A stretch of DNA of 64,000 nucleotides, taken from Opitutaceae bacterium (GTDB taxonomy: Bacteria > Verrucomicrobiota > Verrucomicrobiia > Opitutales > Opitutaceae). The position numbers were made by a program, and so were the translations under genes. The DNA is taken from the NCBI GenBank assembly GCA_028284385.1, contig JANQRT010000003.1, positions 1-64,000 on the forward strand, in the 5' to 3' direction. The number at the start of each line of letters is the position of its first letter. The stretch's first letter is position 1. Below, piece by piece: positions 1 through 7,448 of the stretch. Under the pieces are notes generated by a model. That model was not told the origin of the DNA, ran no database searches, and saw only the letters and a list, made by a program, of their open reading frames with translations.

Positions 1-33
1 AAAGACCGTGCTTCGCATAAAAGCTACGCAGGT

Positions 34-66
34 CATTCTTCGCCTGCACTTCGCTCCGGCGAAGAA

Positions 67-68
<2 letters not shown>
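34..68. repeat. Inverted repeat at 3' end of tRNA-Phe
   Basis: Arms at 34-44 and 58-68 are perfect 11-base complements separated by 13 bases, so the transcript folds into a strong hairpin that begins inside the encoded CCA of the tRNA on the minus strand. It lacks a clean U-run on the far side, so it may be an RNA-processing or termination structure, or a dispersed palindromic repeat that sits beside a tRNA. The window edge prevents seeing more. Confidence 0.5.
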
Positions 69-142
<74 letters not shown>

Positions 143-182
143 AGGTTTCGATTCCGCTAAGCGGAGTCGAAAGAAAGGGGGC

Positions 183-210
183 ACAATAGAAGCGAGCTGC
201 CCTCCGTCAA
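183..210 (-). promoter_or_regulatory. Sigma-70-type promoter of tRNA-Phe
   Basis: Reading the minus strand, TTGACG (205-210) and TATTGT (183-188) are spaced by 16 bases, about 40 bases before the tRNA 5' end. The bases after the -10 box are C-rich, the GC-rich discriminator usual for stable-RNA promoters under stringent control. A small hairpin with arms around 150-165 lies in the leader. Confidence 0.6.
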
Positions 211-357
211 TGGGAATTTTTACGGAATTGAAACTATCCTCTCGAGGATACCGATGGGTAGCGGTCAGCGAGACGCTGAGTCTTTCTTACAGTGGCTAGC
301 GAGACCAGCCTTCGCGGGGGGCTTCGGCTTGGCACTGCTCTAGCCGCTACCTGCTTT

Positions 358-1785
358 TTAATTCGCGGCCTGAACTATCCCAGCCACATCCCAAGCCTTC
401 CCGTCCACGACCGTAAACAGCGTTTTCCCGAACAGTCCTTGCTCTCCCTTCAGGGCCGAGTGGTATTCGGGATCTTCAAGGGTTTTGCTGAGACTAGCTT
501 CATCGACCGTGTAGGGTTCCTCCGGTTGGAAAATATGCAGATTGGCCATGGCACCCGATTTCATGGTTCCGGTTTCGTAAGGGAAATCGAAATACCTGGC
601 CATGTGTTTGGCAGGATTGATGGAAGCGAGCAGATCGATATCTTGCCAGGTGTATCCATGATTTCGTTTCAGTTCGAGATAGATCTGGAGACTGTGCTCG
701 ATGTTGCGGGTGCCTGGACTTCCCGGAAGGCCATTTTGAAAGGCTTTGGCTGCTTTGGAATGGGGGGCGTGATCGCTGCCGAAAAAAATCGCGTAGCCGG
801 AACGAACAGTGTCACGGGTCAGCTCGATTAAGCCAAGCTGGTCTTCGCGAGTGGGGTGGGCGGGGCGACGGTAGTTGATCAGAGCGATCTTCTCATCCTG
901 TTCCATTAGGCGATCCTGATTCCAGTACAAGTAGTCAAGACCCACTTCCGCAGGCATTGCGAAGGAAACCTCTTTACTGGTATCCAGAATTTGCTGCAAG
1001 GCCGGTCCAGTTGGAATGTGGCGAGCGAGAAGGCTGCGTACCTTCGCGCTTTTAGCTATCTCGATGGTCTCCTGCTGGCAGGCAAGTACGGTGTCTCCAT
1101 TGAAGTAGCGATGGTGCAGGAGCGCTTCGGGAGGATTTTCTCGATCCTTGAACTCCGAAATGGTCTCATCTGTCCTTGGTTGGTCATTATGAAAGGAAAC
1201 CGCTTCTCCTTCCCAAATCTGGTACATGTCGCTCCGGGCTCTCCCGGTCAGTCCGGATCCTCCAAAGGTTGAGCCAAAGTCTTTGCCCTCGTGGTTGGGA
1301 ACTGGGTCGGAGTCGGGTTCTATGCGTGGCCAAGCCACAATGGGGATCAGTCCTTTCTCCCAGTAATAATTTTGCATTTGGGAATGCCTTTCGGGCCCAA
1401 CTGGACTCCATGGAATGTTGCCCATGGCCCCAACGCAGCAGACGCCTCCTTTCAACGCCGCCAAGCAACCGGATCGTATCGAATAGTTTTGATTAGCCGC
1501 TGCGACAGCTTTGTTCAACGATTCATAGTCCTCGCCATCTCGTCGCAGCTTCTCGAAATCCTCCCTTGTCGGCAGAGGCGATTCTCGAAAATGGACATGA
1601 GGATCGAAGCGGCCTAGGGCGATGTGCGCTCCTTCTGGAAGTTTGAGGCTGTCAGACGTTTTCTGTCCGAGATGGATTTCAAGAGGCTCTCTTTCCGAGC
1701 ATACAACCTCGCCAGCGGCTAGCTCTCCGTCATCGAGATGGATGTTTTCGCAATGGAATCGAATGGTCTTGGAATCCTGAGACAC
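358..1785 (-). CDS. Dihydroorotase-like amidohydrolase
   Basis: This 475-residue protein starts with GTG and has the metal-dependent amidohydrolase layout of dihydroorotase, which closes carbamoyl-aspartate to dihydroorotate in pyrimidine synthesis. Visible metal-site motifs are DPHVHFRE near residue 62, a His in VSFHND near residue 199, a His in LARHIPTG near residue 254, and GSDHAPHS near residue 340. The lysine that is carbamylated in many family members is not obvious in the segment where it is expected. The protein is longer than typical class I enzymes (about 425 residues). It stands alone between two tRNA genes, so the pathway is inferred from family resemblance only; it could be another cyclic-amide hydrolase. 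Confidence 0.75.
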   Translation of the reverse strand: MSQDSKTIRFHCENIHLDDGELAAGEVVCSEREPLEIHLGQKTSDSLKLPEGAHIALGRFDPHVHFRESPLPTREDFEKLRRDGEDYESLNKAVAAANQNYSIRSGCLAALKGGVCCVGAMGNIPWSPVGPERHSQMQNYYWEKGLIPIVAWPRIEPDSDPVPNHEGKDFGSTFGGSGLTGRARSDMYQIWEGEAVSFHNDQPRTDETISEFKDRENPPEALLHHRYFNGDTVLACQQETIEIAKSAKVRSLLARHIPTGPALQQILDTSKEVSFAMPAEVGLDYLYWNQDRLMEQDEKIALINYRRPAHPTREDQLGLIELTRDTVRSGYAIFFGSDHAPHSKAAKAFQNGLPGSPGTRNIEHSLQIYLELKRNHGYTWQDIDLLASINPAKHMARYFDFPYETGTMKSGAMANLHIFQPEEPYTVDEASLSKTLEDPEYHSALKGEQGLFGKTLFTVVDGKAWDVAGIVQAAN

Positions 1786-1889
1786 GAATTGATGGAAGGG
1801 TATCGTTCCAGGCCTGGCAAGTCTGTTGGCACTGGCTGGTTTCTGCTTGCCATTCGAAAGGCGAGGAGCACGATGCCGCTACCTTGGAC

Positions 1890-1965
1890 GCCGCCCTAGC
1901 TCAGTTGGTAGAGCGATTCACTCGTAATGAATAGGTCGTCGGTTCGAATCCGATGGGCGGCTCCA
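1890..1965 (+). tRNA. tRNA-Thr (CGT)
   Basis: The acceptor stem GCCGCCC pairs with GGGCGGC, the D-arm is CTAGCTCAGTTGGTAGAGC, the anticodon loop CTCGTAA carries anticodon CGT, and the T-loop reads GTTCGAATC. Discriminator T is followed by encoded CCA at 1963-1965. The next base, 1966, is already the stop codon of the opposing thpR gene. Confidence 0.96.
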
Positions 1966-2523
1966 TTAATTCCCTTTCAGTGGAAACTCTTCGAGGGGAA
2001 AGTATTTTGGTCCTAGCGGCGACAAGCGGCTCTCGAAAAGGGTGATCGACTCGACCTTGAAGATGGGACCTTCCAACGACCTCAAATCCCTGAGATAGCT
2101 CTCGACCTGTTTGGGTGGCGAATCCTTGCAGCGTCCTAGCGTGATGTGGGGAACGAAGTCCTGCATCTCGCAATCGATGCCGAGCTGTATCAGCAAATCG
2201 TCTACCTGCTGCCGCAATTGAAACAGATTGGGATGACCCTTGCCGCAGCCTGCCCATACAACCGCCGGTCGTCCGTGCGACGGAAACCTTCCTATGCCCT
2301 CAATTGGCAAGGTGAACGCTTTCACTTCGATTTTCGCAAGTCCACGTACCAATTTTTCTTCTACATCTGTTTCGACATTTCCTAAGAAGCGAAGAGTGAG
2401 ATGAAAATTGCTATTAGAGGTCCAGCGAATGGCGTCCATCTTTCGCCTCTGGAGGTTGCAAAGGTACGCCTTGATCGCTGCTGGCAAATCCAGTCCGATA
2501 AAGAGACGCTTGCTGGCGCTCAT
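1966..2523 (-). CDS. thpR: RNA 2',3'-cyclic phosphodiesterase (2H family)
   Basis: The 185-residue protein belongs to the 2H phosphoesterase/LigT group, which opens 2',3'-cyclic phosphates on RNA ends. Both catalytic HxT-type motifs are present: HLTLRFLG near residue 41 and HITLGR near residue 126. The length matches the family (about 175-190). It ends exactly where the CCA of the tRNA-Thr gene on the other strand ends, so the two are tail to tail without spacer. It follows the sulfatase gene, 13 bases downstream on the same strand, and may be transcribed with it, though no functional link is evident. Confidence 0.9.
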   Translation of the reverse strand: MSASKRLFIGLDLPAAIKAYLCNLQRRKMDAIRWTSNSNFHLTLRFLGNVETDVEEKLVRGLAKIEVKAFTLPIEGIGRFPSHGRPAVVWAGCGKGHPNLFQLRQQVDDLLIQLGIDCEMQDFVPHITLGRCKDSPPKQVESYLRDLRSLEGPIFKVESITLFESRLSPLGPKYFPLEEFPLKGN

Positions 2524-2536
2524 GGCGACTGTGAAA

Positions 2537-4426
2537 TCAATCGACGACTCTGTTTGTGCCTTCGAGCTGATTCAAGGCCCGGTTCATCACTCTGACCACG
2601 TATTTACCCCTTGCATACAGATCATCGCGGTAAGCAAGCGCTTTGCGCATGTCCTCGATTACAGGAAGGGCATGATCGTCCATCTCATCGAGGACGATCG
2701 CCGCGTGGAGGCGTTCCCATTGCCGTCCGTTTTCCAGTTCATTGACCAGGGTGGGAAGGGCAGCTTCGGCTTGATCGATCTTCCCAAGGGCTCGCGCCGC
2801 CGCAATACGAACTGCAGCTGATGGATCCTTGAGCGTTTTTGCGAGTCGTTTTGCCGCGCTTGATGCCGGCATACCTATGTTTCCAATACCGATAGCCCCC
2901 CAGTAGCGTACAGCTTCATCCTGATCATCTAGGGCAGTAGTCAGCTTCTCCAAGGCATCTGGTCCGCTTGAGGCGGCAATCGCCGTTTCCGCGATTCGCT
3001 TTGTAAGCGTATCATCATTTCCCTGACGGAGAATTCCGTAGCGGTGACCAATCTTTTTTTCTCTATCTACAAGAATAGGCTCGGCGATTAGGCCAGTATC
3101 TCTTGTCCGCTTGACCCAGTCCAGATGGGCTTGGCGAAGACGAATCAACGTTTCCCGGAAGTTTGGATCTTCAGCCAGGTTGCGCAGTTCATGAGGGTCG
3201 GCGTTCGTATCGTAGAGTTCCTCCACCGGCTTTGTAGGAGAAAAGAAAAACTCGGCTTCAGCAGGCAGCGTTCCGGCGATATGTCCGTTTCGCAATTCCT
3301 GCATAGTGACTCCTTTTTCCGCTGTGTTAATGTACTGGTAGAAGGTTTTTAGCGGTTCGTAGTTGCGAATGTATTTGAATCGTTTGTCTCGAACCATGCG
3401 AATGATGTCGTAGCGTTCGTCCATGCGGTCTCGAGCTCCGTAGACATAGTTTCGCGCCGGCGGCAGGTTCTTTCCCAAAAACGGTTGCCCTTGTAGGATT
3501 TCCGGAACGTTCAAGCCGGCCAGATTCAAAACCGTAGGTCCGAAGTCGATAGAGCTGACTAGGCTATCAAGCCTTGTCGATGGCGTTCCTTGCCCTCCAA
3601 CGCGGAAAGATTCTGGAATGCGGACGATGAGCGGAATATGGGTGCCGGAATCGTATAGCCAGCGTTTGGCTCTCGGGAGTCCTACGCCGTGATCGGACCA
3701 GAAAAAGATAATGGTGTTTTCGTAGAGCCCGTCCTCTTTCAGCTGGCGAATCAAGTCCCCCGCCCAGGCGTCCATCGCGGTGATCAGCTCGTAGTTTCGT
3801 TTCCAGTCCTCTCTGGCTCTAGCCGTGTCTGGATAGTATGGCGGAAAGGTCGTTAGCTTGTTTGGATCCTGTCTTTGATCTTGTGCCAAGACTTTGGTGA
3901 CTTTCTTGTACTTCTCGGTGTCGGCAATTCCGCTTTCGTGGCATCCTGTAAAATTGAATACAGAGAAGAAGGGCTGGCTTTTGTCTGGCCGATTTCTCCA
4001 ATGACCATTCTTGCTTGAGTCGTCCCATGCGTTTTCTGGAGTCTCGAACTGATAGTCCTCTTTCGCATTGTTGCTGCAATAGTAGTTTGCCGATCTTAAA
4101 TATGTGGTGAACGGCTGGATCGATTCTGGAAGCGTGGTTTGCCCTCGCATGTGTTGACTGCCAATTGTAGTTTGATACATGCCGGTGATGATTCCGCTTC
4201 GACAAGGCGCGCATACGCCTGCTGTAGTGAAGGCATGGGTGTAGAGTATGCCTTCGGACGCAAGTTTATCCAAATTTGGTGTAATCGCGTGCGGATCGCC
4301 GTAGCAGCCAAAGTGGGGGCCGATGTCTTCGGCGCTTAGCCAAAGAATGTTTGGCCGCGTTTTATCTCGGCTATTGGCTGAAGAGACGAAAAGGGCAAAT
4401 ATAAGTAAGCCAACGAGACGTTTCAT
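2537..4426 (-). CDS. Secreted sulfatase with C-terminal HEAT-like repeats
   Basis: A signal peptide covers about residues 1-19. The catalytic domain begins RPNILWLSAEDIG, and the formylglycine signature is C-A-P-C-R at residues 72-76, followed by SGIITG; Cys72 should be oxidised to formylglycine by a maturase not found in this window. Further sulfatase features include SDHGVGLPRAKRW near residue 244. After about residue 465 the chain turns into short helical HEAT-like repeats (for example DEAVRYWGAIGIGNIG and AAVRIAAARALGKI). This class probably removes sulfate from algal or host polysaccharide in the periplasm; the substrate cannot be told. It is divergent from the ketopantoate reductase gene. 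Confidence 0.93.
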   Translation of the reverse strand: MKRLVGLLIFALFVSSANSRDKTRPNILWLSAEDIGPHFGCYGDPHAITPNLDKLASEGILYTHAFTTAGVCAPCRSGIITGMYQTTIGSQHMRGQTTLPESIQPFTTYLRSANYYCSNNAKEDYQFETPENAWDDSSKNGHWRNRPDKSQPFFSVFNFTGCHESGIADTEKYKKVTKVLAQDQRQDPNKLTTFPPYYPDTARAREDWKRNYELITAMDAWAGDLIRQLKEDGLYENTIIFFWSDHGVGLPRAKRWLYDSGTHIPLIVRIPESFRVGGQGTPSTRLDSLVSSIDFGPTVLNLAGLNVPEILQGQPFLGKNLPPARNYVYGARDRMDERYDIIRMVRDKRFKYIRNYEPLKTFYQYINTAEKGVTMQELRNGHIAGTLPAEAEFFFSPTKPVEELYDTNADPHELRNLAEDPNFRETLIRLRQAHLDWVKRTRDTGLIAEPILVDREKKIGHRYGILRQGNDDTLTKRIAETAIAASSGPDALEKLTTALDDQDEAVRYWGAIGIGNIGMPASSAAKRLAKTLKDPSAAVRIAAARALGKIDQAEAALPTLVNELENGRQWERLHAAIVLDEMDDHALPVIEDMRKALAYRDDLYARGKYVVRVMNRALNQLEGTNRVVD

Positions 4427-4586
4427 ATCAATTCAATGGGTGGATGAGACACAAGGTCTCGGAGGGGCACAAGCCTTTTGAGGGGCCCTTGCCATGCTCG
4501 TGAAAACAGTTAACGACTTTACTGCTGGTCTAACTGAGGTAAAGATCGCTCTTGAGTAATCGACAAAGTATCATGAGCCTGGCGAT

Positions 4587-5462
4587 ATGCCTAGAATCGC
4601 TATCATAGGACCGGGAGCTATTGGCGGGCTGGTCGCCGCCTGGCTCTGTCAAGACGAACGAAACGAGGTATCGATCTGCGTTCGTACTCCCGTTCGTCGT
4701 ATCCATGCGGATACGCCTTATGGAATGATTAAGGCTAGCCCCCGAGTGCTGACTTCGCCTGAGGAGGGCTCACCGGTCGATTGGATTCTGGTGGCGACCA
4801 AGTCTTATGACTCAGACAAAGCCGCTCTCTGGTTTGAATCGCTTTCTCATGAGGAAACTCAAGTAGCTGTTTTGCAAAACGGGGTAGAGCACGTGGAGCG
4901 CTTTGCCAAATACCTTCCTGAGGAGCGAATCCTGCCGGTCGTCGTTCAGTGTCCCTCCGAGCGAAAGAGTCCCGAGGAAATCCTGCAGCGCCAACCGGCT
5001 TCTCTCATTGTTCCCAACTCGACTTCCGCAAAAGCGTTTTCAGCTCTTTTTTCCGAAACGAAGATCGATATCCTGGTTGAGGACGATTTTCTAACCCTGG
5101 CTTGGCGAAAGCTGTGCTTAAACGCGGCTGGGGCGGTCATGGCGCTCACGCTCAAGACGGCGGTTGTAGCCCACAACGAGCATGCCATGGAGATCATGAA
5201 GGGAATCATTCTTGAAGCTGTCGCCGTAGGTCGAGCTGAGGGCGCGGCTTACGACGAGAGCGTCGTGGATTTCGTGATCAACTCCTACCAGAATGCCGGG
5301 GAATCGATCAATTCGCTGCACGCTGATAGACTTGCTGGTCGGCGGATGGAAATCGATTTGCGAAACGGCGTTATCGTCCGCCTTGGCAAGCAGCATGGAA
5401 TTGCCACGCCCTTTAACGAAATGGTGGTTGCCCTATTGAATGCGATTGAAGCGAGAGATTAG
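4587..5462 (+). CDS. panE: 2-dehydropantoate 2-reductase-like protein
   Basis: A Rossmann NADPH-binding site is visible at the N-terminus (IIGPGAIGG, residues 6-14), followed by the characteristic LQNGVEH segment near residue 95 and the catalytic-lysine region AWRKLCLNA near residue 173. The length of 291 residues fits ketopantoate reductases, which make pantoate for coenzyme A. The C-terminal helical domain ends with a TPFNEMV motif seen in the family. It is not next to other pantothenate genes; many bacteria carry several paralogues, so exact substrate is inferred. It is followed 51 bases later by a second sulfatase on the same strand. Confidence 0.8.
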   Translation: MPRIAIIGPGAIGGLVAAWLCQDERNEVSICVRTPVRRIHADTPYGMIKASPRVLTSPEEGSPVDWILVATKSYDSDKAALWFESLSHEETQVAVLQNGVEHVERFAKYLPEERILPVVVQCPSERKSPEEILQRQPASLIVPNSTSAKAFSALFSETKIDILVEDDFLTLAWRKLCLNAAGAVMALTLKTAVVAHNEHAMEIMKGIILEAVAVGRAEGAAYDESVVDFVINSYQNAGESINSLHADRLAGRRMEIDLRNGVIVRLGKQHGIATPFNEMVVALLNAIEARD

Positions 5463-5513
5463 TTTTATACGTTTGTCTCCACCTATCAGATCGATACAAT
5501 CGCTTACGCTATT

Positions 5514-7301
5514 TTGATGCTTCAAATTAATTTCTCTATGGACAAATCTTTTCGAAAATCCCTTTTGCTGTTATCGCTCCTATTTTCCTACGCATCAGCC
5601 GATGACCGGCCTAACATTCTCCTCATTATGTGCGACGATGTTGGATACAGCGATATTGGTTGCTACGGAGGTGAAATTAAAACGCCCAATCTAGATAAGC
5701 TGGCCGAGAACGGTCTACGTTATACCCAGTTTTACAATACATCACGCTGCTCGGCTACGAGAGCAGCATTGCTGACCGGCCTTTTCCAGCACCAGACGGG
5801 TATTGGTTTTCATGTGACGTCGCCTAAGGGTGGCGACGCTTGGGTCGGCGATCTTAATTTCAAGTGCGTCACTATTGCCGAAGCTCTGAAGCCCAATGGC
5901 TATTCTAGCTATATTTCGGGAAAGTGGCATATAACCTACATTGACGATAAGCGAAATCCTTCGAAGCACAACTGGCCTTTGCAGCGCGGTTTCGATCGCT
6001 TTTTCGGAACCATTCATGGGGCGGGTAGCTTTTATGATCCGAATTCGCTGACCGTAGATAATGAATACATCGTTCCGCATGAGGATTTCTATTATACGGA
6101 CGAGATCAGTGATCATATGGTGAAATTCATCAAGGAGCACGATCAATCCAAGCCTTTCTTCGCTTACGTTCCCTACACGGCGGCTCACTGGCCCCTGCAC
6201 GCGCTTCCCGAGGATATTGCCAAGTACGAAGGTCGTTACAATGCGGGTTGGGATGCCATTCGCGAAGAACGCTACGCTCGCATGAAGAAGATGGGCCTTA
6301 TCAAGCCCGAATGGAAATTATCCGATCCATACCCTGATCAGCCTTGGGATAGTTTGAGCGCGGAAGAGAAGGCGTTTCACGTTCGCTGTATGGAGGTTTA
6401 TGCTGCTATGATTGATAACATGGACCAGGGCATTGGCCGTATTGTTGACGCCCTCAAGCAAACCAAGCAGTTCGATAACACGCTTATCTTTTTTCTTCAT
6501 GACAATGGAGCTGCCGCTGAGCCCTACGGGTTTGGAAAAAATCTCAATATGGATGCTCGCGAGAAGGGGATTATGTGGGAGCCTATGGGGCCCGACGAAT
6601 TGCAGTACGATATGGAGCCGAAAAAAGCTCGGGACGGCCGACCTATGCGAGTTGGAAAGAGTGTGATGCCTGGGCCGGCCGATACATACATCGGGTATTC
6701 AAGAAATTGGGGCAACGCATCGAACACGCCTTTCCGTCACTATAAGCATTGGTCGCACGAAGGCGGCATTTCCACTCCGCTCATTGTTCACTGGCCTAAA
6801 GGCATTGCAAGGAAGCATCACGGTCAATATCGAGAGACGCCGGGATACCTCATCGATATCATGGCTACGGTTATCGATGTCAGCGATTCCACGTATCCGA
6901 GTACCTACGACGGACGCTCCATTCATCCCATGGAGGGCGTGAGCCTGGCTCCGACTTTTAGTGGAGGAACACTCCAGCGAGAAACCCTTTATTTCGAGCA
7001 TGAAGGTAATCGAGCTGTTAGGCATGGCAAGTGGAAGCTCGTATCAAAGTACAACGATTGGGGGGCTTACTGGGATCGCTATGTCGAAATCCCTCTGCAC
7101 GAGTGGGAGCTTTTCGATATGGAAGCTGATCGTACTGAGACCAATAACCTCGCTATGGAATATCCTGAAAAAGTGATTGAGCTGGCGGAAATGTGGCTCA
7201 GCTGGGCCAAGAGAGTAGGGTCCGTGCCCAGAGCCGAGCAACGATTCGTCCCCCGAGAAGAGCGAGAGTTCCGGAGCAAAGCGGCTAGACGGAGTAGTTA
7301 A
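5514..7301 (+). CDS. Secreted arylsulfatase
   Basis: After a signal peptide (about residues 10-29) the protein starts RPNILLIMCDDVGYSDIG, with metal-binding Asp residues. The formylglycine signature is C-S-A-T-R (residues 79-83) then AALLTG; the usual Pro is Ala, which known maturases also accept. Other conserved pieces are SGKWH near residue 139, HDNGAA near residue 329 and HWPKGI near residue 423. The second ATG at 5538 gives a more ordinary signal peptide and may be the true start. The fold resembles arylsulfatase A-type enzymes of marine polysaccharide degraders; substrate unknown. It is a different subfamily from the neighbouring HEAT-tailed sulfatase. Confidence 0.93.
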   Translation: MMLQINFSMDKSFRKSLLLLSLLFSYASADDRPNILLIMCDDVGYSDIGCYGGEIKTPNLDKLAENGLRYTQFYNTSRCSATRAALLTGLFQHQTGIGFHVTSPKGGDAWVGDLNFKCVTIAEALKPNGYSSYISGKWHITYIDDKRNPSKHNWPLQRGFDRFFGTIHGAGSFYDPNSLTVDNEYIVPHEDFYYTDEISDHMVKFIKEHDQSKPFFAYVPYTAAHWPLHALPEDIAKYEGRYNAGWDAIREERYARMKKMGLIKPEWKLSDPYPDQPWDSLSAEEKAFHVRCMEVYAAMIDNMDQGIGRIVDALKQTKQFDNTLIFFLHDNGAAAEPYGFGKNLNMDAREKGIMWEPMGPDELQYDMEPKKARDGRPMRVGKSVMPGPADTYIGYSRNWGNASNTPFRHYKHWSHEGGISTPLIVHWPKGIARKHHGQYRETPGYLIDIMATVIDVSDSTYPSTYDGRSIHPMEGVSLAPTFSGGTLQRETLYFEHEGNRAVRHGKWKLVSKYNDWGAYWDRYVEIPLHEWELFDMEADRTETNNLAMEYPEKVIELAEMWLSWAKRVGSVPRAEQRFVPREEREFRSKAARRSS

Positions 7302-7307
7302 TTTTTA

Positions 7308-7441
7308 CCCACAGATTGCTCAGATGAACACAGAGGCCTATGGGTGAAGATAGCCTATCACCCGGAAGAGGATTGATGCATCTAAACTCGTTCTTGATCC
7401 GTGTTAACAATTAATCTGTTCCCATCTGTGCAATCTGTGGG
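7308..7441. repeat. REP-like inverted repeat with 26-bp arms
   Basis: Arms at 7308-7333 and 7416-7441 match as inverted copies in 22 of 26 positions and enclose 82 bases. Each arm contains CCACAGATTGC, the kind of CACAGATT unit found in many dispersed intergenic repeats of Gram-negative bacteria. It sits between convergent genes (sulfatase and SNF2 helicase), a common place for such REP/MITE-like elements. No open reading frame lies inside. Confidence 0.7.
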
Positions 7442-7448
7442 CAGTTCT

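Noticed and set aside
1826..1857. TTGGCA box as a tRNA-Thr promoter
   Set aside because: No acceptable -10 box lies at 16-18 bases.
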